64,000 bases of DNA, taken from NCBI RefSeq assembly GCF_004127215.1, contig NZ_QEWJ01000005.1:1-64000 (forward strand). The letters are read 5' to 3'. The notes beneath the pieces were generated by a model. The model was not told the DNA's origin and ran no database searches. It worked only from the letters and a program-made list of their open reading frames with translations. Position 1 is the stretch's first letter, and every line of letters starts with the position of its first letter. Of the stretch, positions 16,685 to 26,521 are shown piece after piece. The DNA comes from Streptococcus oralis (GTDB taxonomy: Bacteria; Bacillota; Bacilli; Lactobacillales; Streptococcaceae). Position numbers and translations under genes: made by a program.

Positions 16685-17128
16685 TTATCTATTTTTAGTA
16701 TCAAGAATGATGGTGACTGGTCCGTCATTGACCAGCTCCACCTGCATATCCGCTCCAAAGATACCTGTCTGAACGGGCACTTCCTGAGCTAGCTTTTGGT
16801 TGAAAGCCTCATAGAAGGTAGCTGCCATATCCGGCTTGGCTGCACCTATAAAAGCTGGACGATTGCCTTTCTTGGTATCTGCAAAGAGGGTAAACTGAGA
16901 AATCGAAAGGATTTCCCCCTCAATATTCTTAACAGACAGATTCATCTTGCCTTCTGCATCTGAAAAGATACGCATGTTGATCAGTTTTCTCACAGCATAA
17001 TCCAGATCTTCCTCTTGGTCCTCTGGGCCTACACCAACTAATAACAGTAAACCTTGATCTATCTGCCCCTGAACCTGACCTTCGATACTCACTTGGGCTT
17101 TCTTAACCCGTTGAATGATGATTTTCAT
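16685..17128 (-). CDS. dtd: D-aminoacyl-tRNA deacylase
   Basis: 147 residues from the ATG at 17128 ([18 protein letters not shown]), preceded by GAAAGGCG; an open extension upstream runs back to the rel stop and is not needed. Family motifs are present: [15 protein letters not shown] (catalytic Thr region) and [11 protein letters not shown] with the Gly-Pro pair that enforces D-chirality. It removes D-amino acids and glycine wrongly charged to tRNA. It lies 18 bases after rel and is surely co-transcribed, the usual Firmicutes order. Confidence 0.95.
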   Translation of the reverse strand: MKIIIQRVKKAQVSIEGQVQGQIDQGLLLLVGVGPEDQEEDLDYAVRKLINMRIFSDAEGKMNLSVKNIEGEILSISQFTLFADTKKGNRPAFIGAAKPDMAATFYEAFNQKLAQEVPVQTGIFGADMQVELVNDGPVTIILDTKNR

Positions 17129-17146
17129 AAGCGCCTTTCTATTCAA

Positions 17147-19363
17147 TTATCCGTTGGTACGTTTGACAGAGTATACCTCTGGCACACTCTTGATTTTGTC
17201 AACGACCGTTGTCAGCGTAGAAAGGTTTGAAATTCCAAAAGACACATGGATATTGGCAAATTTCATATCCTTGGTTGGTTGAGCATTAACAGTTGAGATA
17301 TTCTTAGTTGTATTGGAAAGAACTTGCAGAACATCATTTAAGAGACCTGTACGGTTGAGGCCGTAGATATCGATGTGGGCAGTGTATTCCTTGCTTGAGT
17401 ATTGGTCTTCCCATTCCACATCAAGGAGACGTTGCTCGTAGTTTTCTTGGGCACGGAGGTTCATACAGTCCACGCGGTGAATAGCCACGCCTCGCCCCTT
17501 GGTGATGTAGCCAACAATATCGTCACCCGGTACTGGATTGCAACACTTGGCAATCCGAACGAGGAGACCTGAGGCACCTTCAATCACCACACCCCCCTCA
17601 TGCTTGACCTTGAGGGTTTCTTTGTTTTCAACCTTAACCTCGCCACCTTTGACAAGCTCTTCTGCTTCCGCCTTGGCCTTGGCACGTTCTTCCTCACGAC
17701 GTTCCTTTTCAGTCAAACGGTTAAAGACAGTAATAGCGCCAATTTCTCCAAAACCAATGGCTGCAAAGAGAGATTCTTCTGTCTTGTAGCTGGTCTTTTG
17801 AAGGACTTGGTCCATGTGACGCTTGTCCATGAATTTATTGGCTACATAGCCATTTTCTTGGAACTGAGCTATCAGCATTTCACGGCCCTTGTTGACGGAT
17901 AATTCCTTGTCTTGGTTTTTAAAGAATTGACGAATCTTGTTGCGCGCCTTGCTGGTCTTGACCATGTTGAGCCAGTCACGACTCGGACCAAACGAGTTGG
18001 GGTTGGTGATAATTTCAACCTGATCCCCTGTCTTGAGCTTGGTTGTCAGTGGAACCATACGGCCATTGACCTTGGCACCAGTTGCTTTTTCACCGACTTT
18101 GGTATGGATCTCATAGGCAAAGTCAATCGGGCCTGAATCTTTTGGAAGGGAGCGAACCGCACCATCTGGGGTAAAGACGTAAATCTCCTCAGCCAGATAG
18201 TTTGCCTTGACAGAGTCCACAAATTCCTTGGCATCATCAGCCTGATCTTGGAGCTCCATCATCTCCTTGATCCAGTTCATCCCAATAGCAGATTCCTTGC
18301 TGTTGACCTGACCTTTAATGCCTTTCTTATATGCCCAGTGAGCCGCTACCCCGTACTCAGCCACCTCGTGCATTTCCTTGGTCCGAATCTGGAATTCAAT
18401 CGGACCTTTTGGTCCATAGACAGTCGTATGGATAGACTGGTAACCATTGGCCTTACGGTTGGCAATGTAGTCTTTAAAACGCCCTGGCATGGGTTTCCAC
18501 AGCTCATGCACATAGCCCAGCATGGCATAGACATCACTATGAGTCTCTAAGATACAGCGAATGGCAATCAGGTCATAAATTTCCTCAAAGCGTTTCTTCT
18601 TATCCTGCATCTTGCGATAGATTGAATAGATATGCTTAGGACGACCATAGATTTTTCCTTTGAGATTGCGTTCGGAAGTGTACTCCTCTAACTTTGTCAC
18701 GACTTCATCGACCAAAGCCTCACGTTCTCTGCGTTTTTCCTTCATCTTGTGAGTGATCTTGTAAAACTCAGTTGGATTGAGGTAACGGAAAGATAAATCT
18801 TCCAACTCCCACTTGACACTGGAAATCCCCAGACGATGAGCAAGCGGTGCATAGATTTCCATGGTTTCTCTGGAAATACGTTCCTGCTTGTCTTTTCGTA
18901 GGTGGTTAAGCGTTCTCATGTTATGCAAGCGATCAGACAGTTTAACCAAGATAACGCGAATATCCTCAGACATGGCCATGAGCATCTTGCGGTGATTTTC
19001 CGCTAATTGCTCCTCGATCGATTTGTACTCGACCTTACCCAGCTTAGTCACCCCATCAACAATAATGCGAACATCATGACCAAACTCTTGCTCTAAATCA
19101 TCCAAGGTCGTATCCGTATCCTCAACTACGTCATGCAAAAAACCACAGGCAACTGTAACGGCATCTAGCTTGAGCTTAGCTAAAATCCCTGCCACCTGAA
19201 TGGGATGAATAATATAGGGCTCGCCAGATTTACGATATTGACCACTATGGCATTCAACTGCGTAAACCAAGGCTTTATGTACAAAAGCAACATCTTCTTT
19301 CGATAAATATTTTTGCGTTAAAGCGACAACCTCATCGCCCGTCAAATTCACTTCTTTCGGCAT
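17147..19363 (-). CDS. rel: Bifunctional (p)ppGpp synthetase/hydrolase Rel
   Basis: 738 residues with the full RelA/SpoT layout: HD hydrolase domain with intact HDVVEDT at 77-83, synthetase domain (about 230-345), TGS domain (about 388-450), zinc-finger region with RIAKCCNPVPGDD near 600 and C-terminal ACT (about 660-738). The intact HD motif means it can both make and degrade the alarmone, the main stringent-response enzyme in streptococci. TTGGAGAG precedes the ATG, and a TAAAAT -10 lies just upstream. First gene of the rel-dtd pair. Confidence 0.96.
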   Translation of the reverse strand: MPKEVNLTGDEVVALTQKYLSKEDVAFVHKALVYAVECHSGQYRKSGEPYIIHPIQVAGILAKLKLDAVTVACGFLHDVVEDTDTTLDDLEQEFGHDVRIIVDGVTKLGKVEYKSIEEQLAENHRKMLMAMSEDIRVILVKLSDRLHNMRTLNHLRKDKQERISRETMEIYAPLAHRLGISSVKWELEDLSFRYLNPTEFYKITHKMKEKRREREALVDEVVTKLEEYTSERNLKGKIYGRPKHIYSIYRKMQDKKKRFEEIYDLIAIRCILETHSDVYAMLGYVHELWKPMPGRFKDYIANRKANGYQSIHTTVYGPKGPIEFQIRTKEMHEVAEYGVAAHWAYKKGIKGQVNSKESAIGMNWIKEMMELQDQADDAKEFVDSVKANYLAEEIYVFTPDGAVRSLPKDSGPIDFAYEIHTKVGEKATGAKVNGRMVPLTTKLKTGDQVEIITNPNSFGPSRDWLNMVKTSKARNKIRQFFKNQDKELSVNKGREMLIAQFQENGYVANKFMDKRHMDQVLQKTSYKTEESLFAAIGFGEIGAITVFNRLTEKERREEERAKAKAEAEELVKGGEVKVENKETLKVKHEGGVVIEGASGLLVRIAKCCNPVPGDDIVGYITKGRGVAIHRVDCMNLRAQENYEQRLLDVEWEDQYSSKEYTAHIDIYGLNRTGLLNDVLQVLSNTTKNISTVNAQPTKDMKFANIHVSFGISNLSTLTTVVDKIKSVPEVYSVKRTNG

Positions 19364-19588
19364 CTATTCTCTCCAATTCTTCCTACCATTTTATCACTTT
19401 TTTAAGGATATGAAAACTAGAAAAGCTCTACAATCCTATAATTTGCTTCCATCTCTTACGATGATCTCAAGAAAAGCAATAAATTAAAAGCGATTTTATT
19501 ATTTCTATAATTAATCAGTAAATTTTATAAACAAACCCTCTATTTCCTATCATTTTTTATGAATTTTATAAAAACATTCGTAATTAAC

Positions 19589-19617
19589 TTGATTATTCTC
19601 CTTCTATCCTGTATAAT
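19589..19617 (+). promoter_or_regulatory. Sigma-A promoter of the surface nucleotidase
   Basis: TTGATT (19589-19594), a 17-bp spacer and a consensus TATAAT (19612-19617). This is one of the best promoters in the window. Confidence 0.75.
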
Positions 19618-19646
19618 AGAGGGAAACTATTTTTGAGGAGATTATT

Positions 19647-22040
19647 ATGTCATCATTTCGTAAACAAGCAGCCCTTATAGGTCTGACTGCAGCTGTATTT
19701 GCGGCTTCTACTGCACAAGCAGATGAAAAAGTTACAAATCCAGATGCTAGCACAACATCTACACCAGTAGCAAATCAATCAGAGAAATCCGTTGCACCTA
19801 CTGGAAATGAAAAGGGAACAGCATCTGAAAAAACAGACGCTCCTACTAAGCAAGATGAAAATGCTACACCAGTAACAAGCACTAATACAAAGCCTTCTAC
19901 AGAAACAACCTCTTCTAAAGAGGGAAGCCTTGCGGACGACAAGGCCCTTCAACCAACAGAAGGACAGGAAGTTGATGTCCGCATCCTTGCAACAACCGAC
20001 CTCCACACCAATCTAGTCAACTATGATTATTACCAAGACAAACCCGCTGAGAATGTTGGGCTAGCAAAGACAGCTGTTCTCATCGAAGAAGCTAAAAAAG
20101 AAAATAGCAATACACTTCTCGTAGATAATGGAGATACAATCCAAGGAACGCCACTTGGAACTTACAAGGCCATCGTTAACCCTGTCAAAGAAGGGGAACA
20201 GCACCCTATGTATGCAGCACTTCAAAAGCTTGGTTTTGAAGCTGGAACACTTGGAAATCATGAGTTTAACTACGGCTTAGACTATCTCAAACGTGTTATT
20301 GATACAGCTGGAATGCCGATTGTCAATGCCAATGTTGTTGATCCTAAAACTGGTGCTTATGTCTATGACCCCTATAAAATCATCAACAAAACCTTTGTTG
20401 ATAAAAATGGTCGCAAAACGACCGTCAAAATTGGAGTGACTGGAATCGTTCCTCCTCAAATTCTCAGCTGGGATAAGGCCAACCTCGAAGGAAAGATTCA
20501 GGTCAACGACTCTGTAGAAGCTATCCAAAAGATTATCCCTGAAATGCGTAAAGCAGGTGCAGACATCACTCTCGTACTCTCTCACTCAGGTATCGGAGAT
20601 GATAAGTACGAAAAAGGGGAAGAAAACGAAGGCTATCAAATCGCAAGTCTACCTGGTGTTGATGCAGTCGTAACAGGGCATTCGCACGCTGAATTTCCAA
20701 GTGGAAATGGTACAGGCTTTTATGAAAAATATGCTGGTGTTGATGGCGTAAATGGTAAAATCAACGGTACTCCTGTAACCATGGCTGGAAAATACGGTGA
20801 TCACCTCGGCATTATCGATCTCAACCTTGTTTACAAAAAGGGAAAATGGACTGTTGCCAACAGCAAAGGCTCTATCCGCAAGATTCATACTAAGTCCAAA
20901 GACGCTGATGAACGAATCAAAGAAATTGCCAAAACAGCCCATGAAGGAACCATCCAGTACGTTCGCCAACAAGTCGGAACAACAACCGCACCAATCACGA
21001 GTTATTTTGCCCTTGTCAAGGATGATCCATCTGTCCAAATCGTCAATAACGCGCAAATCTGGTATGCTAAGAAAGAACTAGCAGGTACTCCTGAAGGAAA
21101 TCTTCCTATTCTCTCGGCTGCTGCACCATTTAAGGCGGGGACTCGTGGGGATGCTACTGCCTATACAGATATTCCTGCTGGTCCAATCGCCATCAAAAAC
21201 GTAGCGGATCTCTATCTCTATGACAATGTCACGGCCATTCTAAAAGTCACAGGAGCTCAACTCAAAGAATGGTTGGAAATGTCCTCTGGTCAGTTCAACA
21301 CCATCGATCCAACTAAAAAAGAAGCGCAACAGCTAATCAATCCAAGCTACCGCACTTATAACTTTGATGTGATTGACGGTGTAACCTATGAGTACGATGT
21401 CACCCAACCAAATAAATACGACCGCGAAGGCAAGTTGATTCACCCAGATGCTAGTCGTGTCCGCAATCTTAAATACCAAGGAAAAGATGTAGCTCCTGAT
21501 CAGGAATTCATCGTGGTAACCAACAACTATCGCGCAAATGGTAAATTTCCTGGTGTTCGTGATGCTAGCCTCAATCGTCTACTCGGACTTGAAAATCGCC
21601 AGGTTATCATCAACTATATCCTCGATGTGAAAAATATCAACCCAAGTGCAGATAAAAACTGGCACTTCACAGATAGCATAAAAGGTCTGGATGTTCGTTT
21701 CTTGACGACTGATAAGGCCAAAGACTTGGTCGGTACAGACGGTGACATTCAATATCTAGCAAGCTCCGACCAAGAAGGATTCGGCGAATACCGCCTTCTC
21801 TATGTAGAGCCTAAGGCTGAACCTGCAGAAACAAATCACCACCAAGTCCAAGATACGCAGGGACAAAATCAAAGCGATGCAATCACTCTTTCAAACGGTG
21901 GCCAAACTATTATTTTACCAAGCACCAATAATCCAGTAGCTACTACCTTACCAAATACAGGTGAGAAAACTTCTATCCTAACCTTCCTAGGTATCATTCT
22001 AGCCGTGTTTGGGCTTTCTCTCAAGAAAAGGGAAGAATAA
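19647..22040 (+). CDS. Cell-wall-anchored 2',3'-cyclic-nucleotide phosphodiesterase / 3'-nucleotidase (CdnP-type)
   Basis: 797 residues: signal peptide ending ASTAQA (residue 25), a Thr/Ser/Glu-rich spacer to about 105, a metallophosphoesterase domain (ILATTDLHTNL, DNGDTIQG, GNHEFNYG, VTGHSHAEF), a 5'-nucleotidase C-terminal domain (about 445-660) and a sortase signal LPNTG at 768-772 followed by a hydrophobic stretch and KKREE. The DLHTNL..YDYY pattern is that of CpdB-type cyclic phosphodiesterases. Related streptococcal ectonucleotidases (CdnP, SntA) degrade extracellular c-di-AMP or nucleotides and can yield adenosine that dampens host immunity; the exact substrate here is unproven. It has its own strong promoter and terminator. 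Confidence 0.85.
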   Translation: MSSFRKQAALIGLTAAVFAASTAQADEKVTNPDASTTSTPVANQSEKSVAPTGNEKGTASEKTDAPTKQDENATPVTSTNTKPSTETTSSKEGSLADDKALQPTEGQEVDVRILATTDLHTNLVNYDYYQDKPAENVGLAKTAVLIEEAKKENSNTLLVDNGDTIQGTPLGTYKAIVNPVKEGEQHPMYAALQKLGFEAGTLGNHEFNYGLDYLKRVIDTAGMPIVNANVVDPKTGAYVYDPYKIINKTFVDKNGRKTTVKIGVTGIVPPQILSWDKANLEGKIQVNDSVEAIQKIIPEMRKAGADITLVLSHSGIGDDKYEKGEENEGYQIASLPGVDAVVTGHSHAEFPSGNGTGFYEKYAGVDGVNGKINGTPVTMAGKYGDHLGIIDLNLVYKKGKWTVANSKGSIRKIHTKSKDADERIKEIAKTAHEGTIQYVRQQVGTTTAPITSYFALVKDDPSVQIVNNAQIWYAKKELAGTPEGNLPILSAAAPFKAGTRGDATAYTDIPAGPIAIKNVADLYLYDNVTAILKVTGAQLKEWLEMSSGQFNTIDPTKKEAQQLINPSYRTYNFDVIDGVTYEYDVTQPNKYDREGKLIHPDASRVRNLKYQGKDVAPDQEFIVVTNNYRANGKFPGVRDASLNRLLGLENRQVIINYILDVKNINPSADKNWHFTDSIKGLDVRFLTTDKAKDLVGTDGDIQYLASSDQEGFGEYRLLYVEPKAEPAETNHHQVQDTQGQNQSDAITLSNGGQTIILPSTNNPVATTLPNTGEKTSILTFLGIILAVFGLSLKKREE

Positions 22041-22048
22041 CAACAATA

Positions 22049-22080
22049 GAAGCAAGACGAGACTCGTCCTGCTTCTTTTT
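22049..22080 (+). terminator. Terminator of the surface nucleotidase gene
   Basis: GAAGCAAGACGAG pairs with CTCGTCCTGCTTC (one mismatch), followed by TTTTT. Confidence 0.85.
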
Positions 22081-22087
22081 AACCACT

Positions 22088-22120
22088 AAAAACACTGCTA
22101 GATTTCTCTAGCAGTGTTTT
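22088..22120 (-). terminator. Terminator of msmK (symmetrical)
   Basis: AAAACACTGCTAGA pairs perfectly with TCTAGCAGTGTTTT across TTTC; usable from both strands. Confidence 0.8.
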
Positions 22121-22135
22121 GTTATTTTATTTATC

Positions 22136-23266
22136 TTAGTAAACTGTTTTTTCAGTTTCTACATCAAAGAAGTGTGCTTTGTTCAAGTCAAATCCAAGTT
22201 CAACTGTTGCACCTGTTTGCAAGTAGTCACGAGCGTCCACTTTGGCAACAAATTCATCTTTACCAACTTGGCAGTAAAGGTGAGATTCTGAACCAAGCAA
22301 TTCTGATACAGAGATAGTTGCTTTGACAACTGATTCTGGGAATGTTTCAAGGAAAGCAGGTTCTGCATTCACATCTTCTGGACGGATACCGAAGATTAAT
22401 TCTTTACCTTCGTAGCCTTTTTCACGAAGAACTTTCAAAGCACCTTCTGGAACTTTCAAGCGGAAACCGTCAGAAACAATTTCATTGCCTTCTAATTTCA
22501 CATTGATGAAGTTCATAGCTGGGCTTCCGATAAATCCTGCTACAAATTTGTTAACTGGATTTTTGTAAACTTCTTGAGGAGTACCGATTTGTTCTACACG
22601 TCCGATAGTACCTGTACCAGCAGGGTTCTTAGTTGCTGACATGATAACGATACGGTCCGCAAGTGTCATCGCTTCTGTTTGGTCGTGGGTTACGTAGATA
22701 GTTGTAGCACCGATACGACGGTGAATCTTCGCAATTTCAGCACGCATCGATACACGAAGTTTGGCATCCAAGTTTGACAAAGGTTCGTCCATCAAGAACA
22801 CTTTTGCATCACGGACGATGGCACGCCCCATGGCAACACGTTGACGTTGACCACCTGAGAGGTCAGCAGGTTTACGATCCAAGAATTCCTTCAAACCAAG
22901 GATTGCTGCAGCTTCTTGTACACGTTTGTCGATGTCTTCTTTGCTGTATTTACGCAATTTCAAACCGAAAGCCATGTTGTCATATACAGTCATGTGTGGG
23001 TAAAGAGCGTAGTTTTGGAATACCATAGCGATGTCACGGTCTTTTGGAGCTACGTCGTTGACAACCACACCATCGATAGATGCAGTACCTTCTGTAATGT
23101 CTTCAAGACCAGCAATCATACGAAGAGTTGTTGATTTACCACATCCTGAAGGACCTACGAAAACGATAAATTCCTTATCTTTGATGTCCAAGTTGAAGTC
23201 TTCAACTGAGTAGTGTTCGCTGTTTGGATATTTTTTGTAAATATTTTTAAGATTCAATTCTACCAT
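22136..23266 (-). CDS. msmK: Shared sugar ABC transporter ATPase MsmK
   Basis: 376 residues, CUT1-type ATPase: Walker [10 protein letters not shown], signature LSGGQRQRV, Walker [17 protein letters not shown], switch VTHDQTEAM, and a C-terminal OB/TOBE regulatory domain (about 240-376). In pneumococcus a single MsmK energises several carbohydrate importers (raffinose, maltodextrin, sialic acid), consistent with it standing alone here without permease genes. It has its own promoter with a cre-like site and is therefore probably under CcpA control. Confidence 0.93.
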   Translation of the reverse strand: MVELNLKNIYKKYPNSEHYSVEDFNLDIKDKEFIVFVGPSGCGKSTTLRMIAGLEDITEGTASIDGVVVNDVAPKDRDIAMVFQNYALYPHMTVYDNMAFGLKLRKYSKEDIDKRVQEAAAILGLKEFLDRKPADLSGGQRQRVAMGRAIVRDAKVFLMDEPLSNLDAKLRVSMRAEIAKIHRRIGATTIYVTHDQTEAMTLADRIVIMSATKNPAGTGTIGRVEQIGTPQEVYKNPVNKFVAGFIGSPAMNFINVKLEGNEIVSDGFRLKVPEGALKVLREKGYEGKELIFGIRPEDVNAEPAFLETFPESVVKATISVSELLGSESHLYCQVGKDEFVAKVDARDYLQTGATVELGFDLNKAHFFDVETEKTVY

Positions 23267-23298
23267 GAGGTAAACTCCTTTTGTCTTTTGATAGTTTT

Positions 23299-23320
23299 AT
23301 TATAGATGAAAACGCTTTAC
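23299..23320 (-). promoter_or_regulatory. msmK promoter with cre-like site
   Basis: On the minus strand GTAAAGCGTTTTCA (23320-23307) matches the last 12 positions of the CcpA consensus TGWAANCGNTNWCA, and a consensus TATAAT follows at 23304-23299. A site between -35 and -10 implies repression by CcpA. Confidence 0.6.
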
Positions 23321-23345
23321 TTTTCTATGGCAAGGTGACCAAAAA

Positions 23346-23378
23346 AACAAAAAAGTTCTGTGCAACTTGCACAAAACT
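23346..23378 (-). terminator. Terminator at the end of the pnp-cysS operon
   Basis: On the minus strand AAAGTTTTGTGCAA and TTGCACAGAACTTT pair, followed by TTTTGTTTTTT. It touches the stop codon of the last gene. Confidence 0.75.
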
Positions 23379-24248
23379 TTAGAGAATATCTGGTAAAATC
23401 AACTGATAACACAAGGTCAGGTCGGTCAATTCCTTCAACTGTAGCCCTGTCAATTCTTCCCATCTATCAATCTTGTATTGGAGAGAATTGCGATGCAGAT
23501 AGAGTTGCTGGGCTGTTTTAGTCAGAACAGCACTGTTTTCCCAAAGAGAGAGAATGATTTCCTGAATCTGATCCTGATCCAAGATCATCTGGTGCAGGCA
23601 TTCCTTGATTACCTTCAGGTCCACTAGTCTTTCTCCCATACTCCAAAGATAGAGTTGTGAAAAGGTGTGTACACCTTGGTGACCCTGACGCCACCAAGTC
23701 TTAAACAAATCCCGCTCCGCTTTGATCAAGTCTGATAGGGCTTGATAGCCTGTCTGAGACCACACCTGCCCCAACATGATAGACAGACGAAGGCCAAAGT
23801 CATACTCAACCGCTTCCATCGTATCAGATAAGATTGAGCGAACAGAGGTATACTTATCTTGTTGAAGCACAAATACATAATCCTGAGCCCCGACCTGCAA
23901 TACTGTCCGGCAGTTGGGAAAGAGAGTTTGCATCATATCTAGCCAAGAGGATAGATTTTCCTGTTGGAAATAGGAAAGATGGCAATAAACCAGCTGAATC
24001 TTTTTGAAAGTTTGCGGTGCCTGCCCCTTCCCCTCGATCAGATAGGGATACCAAGGATTGAGTGAACGAGCCTGCTCTTGCTGGGTCAAAAGGGCAACCA
24101 ACTGCTTTTCACGCTCACTGAGACCAGCTTCCTCCAGCAAAATCCACTGCTGAGAAGCTAAAGGAAGAGTAAGATAGCCTGGTTTCTCTACTGGCTGATC
24201 TGAAATCTGAGCTTCAGGAAACCAGTCTTGTAATTCCTTTGCAATCAT
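23379..24248 (-). CDS. PucR/CdaR-type HTH protein
   Basis: 289 residues. The C-terminal 60 residues carry the PucR-type helix-turn-helix (PF13556): TAQQLYLHRNSLQYKIDRWE. The central part (about 80-200) resembles a GGDEF-like/CdaR middle domain (YDFGLRLSIMLGQVW) without a catalytic motif. The N-terminus is not recognised. It is probably a DNA-binding regulator sensing an unknown signal. It begins 3 bases after mrnC, so it is the tail of the cysS operon, and a terminator separates it from msmK. Confidence 0.75.
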   Translation of the reverse strand: MIAKELQDWFPEAQISDQPVEKPGYLTLPLASQQWILLEEAGLSEREKQLVALLTQQEQARSLNPWYPYLIEGKGQAPQTFKKIQLVYCHLSYFQQENLSSWLDMMQTLFPNCRTVLQVGAQDYVFVLQQDKYTSVRSILSDTMEAVEYDFGLRLSIMLGQVWSQTGYQALSDLIKAERDLFKTWWRQGHQGVHTFSQLYLWSMGERLVDLKVIKECLHQMILDQDQIQEIILSLWENSAVLTKTAQQLYLHRNSLQYKIDRWEELTGLQLKELTDLTLCYQLILPDIL

Positions 24249-24251
24249 ATC

Positions 24252-24638
24252 CTAGCCCTCCACTTTTTGGATGCACCAAGAAATTATGGTCTCTAGACGC
24301 TCCACATTTTCAGTCAGATGGAGATAGCCCATGACTGCTTCAAAACCTGTAGACATGCGATAAGTCACGACATCAGCATTTTTAGCCTTTGTATGACTAT
24401 TGGTATTGCGACCACGTTTATAGATTTCTTCTTCTTTTTCCGTCAGGACTTGCTCCTCCAACATGAGGGCAATCAAGTGAGCCTGAGCCTTGGCAGATAC
24501 ATACTTGGTCGCCTCTTGGTGGAGTTTATTGGGCTTGGTCATGCCTTTAAGGATGAGATGGCGACGGATATACATGGAATAAACTGCATCTCCTTCGAAG
24601 GCAAGCGCAATCCCGTTAATGAGATTGACATCAATCAC
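24252..24638 (-). CDS. mrnC: Mini-ribonuclease 3 (MrnC)
   Basis: 128 residues, the RNase III catalytic domain alone with no double-stranded RNA-binding domain. Motifs ALAFEGDAVYSMYIR near the start and GFEAVMGYLHL near the end supply the acidic metal ligands. It matures 23S rRNA in Firmicutes. Translation starts at GTG, overlapping the end of cysS by 8 bases, so the two are coupled; the cysS-mrnC pair is conserved across Firmicutes. Confidence 0.93.
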   Translation of the reverse strand: MIDVNLINGIALAFEGDAVYSMYIRRHLILKGMTKPNKLHQEATKYVSAKAQAHLIALMLEEQVLTEKEEEIYKRGRNTNSHTKAKNADVVTYRMSTGFEAVMGYLHLTENVERLETIISWCIQKVEG

Positions 24639-25974
24639 GAGTCCACCTCACTCCATCCTTGGTGTCAAGGAGCTTAATTCCTTGAGCAGCCAATTGGTCA
24701 CGGATTTGGTCTGCTGTCGCAAAGTCACGATTGGCACGCGCTTCTTGGCGCTTTTGGATCAAGGCTTCAATGTCTGCATCCAAAACTTCCTCAACAAAGA
24801 CAATCCCAAAGACCTCTAACATAGCCGCAAGAGCTTCTTTAACACTTGCATCATAGTTGCTAGAGTTGATCCATTTGGCCATTTCAAAGACAACTGTGAT
24901 ACCATTTGCAGAGTTGAAATCCTCATCCATAGCGGCAACAAACTTATCTTTAAAAGCCTGTAACTCTTGAGCATCTACAGTCCCAGAAAATGGTTGCTCA
25001 TAAGTGTTTTTTAGATACTTAAGATTGGTCTCGGCATCACGCACTGCTTTTTCCGTAAAGTTGATAGGCTTACGGTAATGCTGAGTGGCAAAGAAGAAAC
25101 GCAACACTTGCCCATCAAGAGTTTTAAGGGCATCGTGTACGGTTATAAAGTTGCCCAAGGACTTGGACATCTTGACATTATCGATATTGACAAAGCCATT
25201 GTGCATCCAGTAATTGGCGAAAGTCTTGCCTGTTTTGGCTTCTGACTGGGCAATTTCATTGGTGTGATGCGGAAACTCCAGATCGGCTCCACCACCGTGA
25301 ATATCAATGGTATCGCCCAAAATCTCTGTCGACATGACCGAACACTCGATATGCCAACCCGGACGACCAGGTCCCCAAGGACTGTTCCAAGAAATCTCGC
25401 CTGGTTTTGCAGCTTTCCAAAGGGCAAAGTCCACAGGATTTTCCTTACGTGCCGTTTCTTCATCTGTACGACCTGAAGCACCCAGCTCCAAATCTTCCAA
25501 GGTTTTATTGGCTAATTTAGCATAGTTGTGAGATTTTTCCACACGGAAGTAAACATCCCCTTGACTCTCATAGGCAAAGCCTTTTTCAATCAAGTCTTTC
25601 ACAAAGCAGATAATGTCAGCCATAAACTCCACCACACGTGGATGGCGAGTCGCAGGTTTGACACCCAAGGCCGTCACATCCTCACGAAAGGCAGCTATGT
25701 ACTTGTCCGCAACCTCCTGAGGTGTGATGCCTTCTTCCTTGGCGCGATTGATAATCTTATCATCTACATCTGTAAAATTGGAAATATAGGCAACCTCGTA
25801 CCCACGGTACTCAAAATAACGACGAATGGTATCAAAAGCCACCGTTGAACGGGCATTCCCCACGTGGATATAGTTATATACCGTTGGCCCACAAACATAC
25901 ATCTTGACCTTGCCGTCCTCTATCGGGACAAATTCTCGCAAATCACGAGACATGGTGTCGTAAATTTTAATCAT
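24631..25974 (-). CDS. cysS: Cysteinyl-tRNA synthetase
   Basis: 447 residues from the ATG at 25974 (MIKIYDTMSRDL), the usual length; an in-frame GTG at 25983 is rejected because GGGAG serves the ATG. Class I motifs: HVGN in YIHVGNARS (the HIGH motif) and KMSKS in NVKMSKSLGN. Zinc ligands include Cys in MYVCGPTVYN and the later CSV and HTNE residues. It charges tRNA-Cys. No T-box is possible, because the preceding gene ends 17 bases upstream; expression relies on the long operon that also carries cysE. Confidence 0.96.
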   Translation of the reverse strand: MIKIYDTMSRDLREFVPIEDGKVKMYVCGPTVYNYIHVGNARSTVAFDTIRRYFEYRGYEVAYISNFTDVDDKIINRAKEEGITPQEVADKYIAAFREDVTALGVKPATRHPRVVEFMADIICFVKDLIEKGFAYESQGDVYFRVEKSHNYAKLANKTLEDLELGASGRTDEETARKENPVDFALWKAAKPGEISWNSPWGPGRPGWHIECSVMSTEILGDTIDIHGGGADLEFPHHTNEIAQSEAKTGKTFANYWMHNGFVNIDNVKMSKSLGNFITVHDALKTLDGQVLRFFFATQHYRKPINFTEKAVRDAETNLKYLKNTYEQPFSGTVDAQELQAFKDKFVAAMDEDFNSANGITVVFEMAKWINSSNYDASVKEALAAMLEVFGIVFVEEVLDADIEALIQKRQEARANRDFATADQIRDQLAAQGIKLLDTKDGVRWTRD

Positions 25975-25991
25975 GCGGTCCACTCCCTTCT

Positions 25992-26513
25992 CTATTTCTG
26001 ACTTTTTCGGCTGAAAACCAGCTCTGCAAAAGGGCCAAATTGTCTGAGGCTATCTAGTTGGTAAAAGCGCTGCCCTTCCTCTTGGGTAAAAAGGGGAACC
26101 CCCTTTCCTAGGATAAGGGGCGCTATCTGAATAATGAGGTGGTCGAAAAGATCCGCATCCAAGAGCGGTCCTACCAAGGAATTACCACCAATCACAAAGA
26201 CATTTTTTCCTTTGTCAATCTGCTGAACAAAGTCCACCACATCCCCAGCTACTGGCTGGTAATTGCTGACAGGCAGGTGCCTATCATGCGTAAAGACATA
26301 GTTTTCCGTAGCTTGATAAAAACTTTCTACATCTTGCAAATCTTGGATTTCCTCAAAGGTTCGCTTGCCCATGATGGTGATATCCATTTGCCTGTAAAAG
26401 TCATCATAGCCTGTATCCTCTACAGAACCAAGTTGATGCAGCCAGTCTATCCTGTGCTGGCTGTCTGCCAAGTAGCCATCCATGGTGATACAGCCGTAAA
26501 AATATACTGCCAT
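25992..26513 (-). CDS. RibD/DHFR-fold reductase family protein
   Basis: 173 residues with the dihydrofolate-reductase-like fold of the RibD C-terminal family (PF01872): YFYGCITMDGYLAD at the start, MGKRTFEEI in the middle and VIGGNSLVGPLL for NADPH binding. These stand-alone proteins are common in Gram-positives, and their substrates are mostly unknown; it is neither FolA nor a full RibD. It lies 8 bases after the phosphorylase gene and 17 before cysS in the same operon. Confidence 0.8.
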   Translation of the reverse strand: MAVYFYGCITMDGYLADSQHRIDWLHQLGSVEDTGYDDFYRQMDITIMGKRTFEEIQDLQDVESFYQATENYVFTHDRHLPVSNYQPVAGDVVDFVQQIDKGKNVFVIGGNSLVGPLLDADLFDHLIIQIAPLILGKGVPLFTQEEGQRFYQLDSLRQFGPFAELVFSRKSQK

Positions 26514-26521
26514 TCTTGTAG

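Noticed and set aside
20277-21056. Long antisense frames inside the nucleotidase gene (and similar ones inside pnp, metE, rel)
   Set aside because: They are mirror images of codon bias in strongly expressed genes, without start signals or domains.
25984-26060. T-box before cysS
   Set aside because: The preceding gene ends 17 bases before cysS, leaving no room for a leader.
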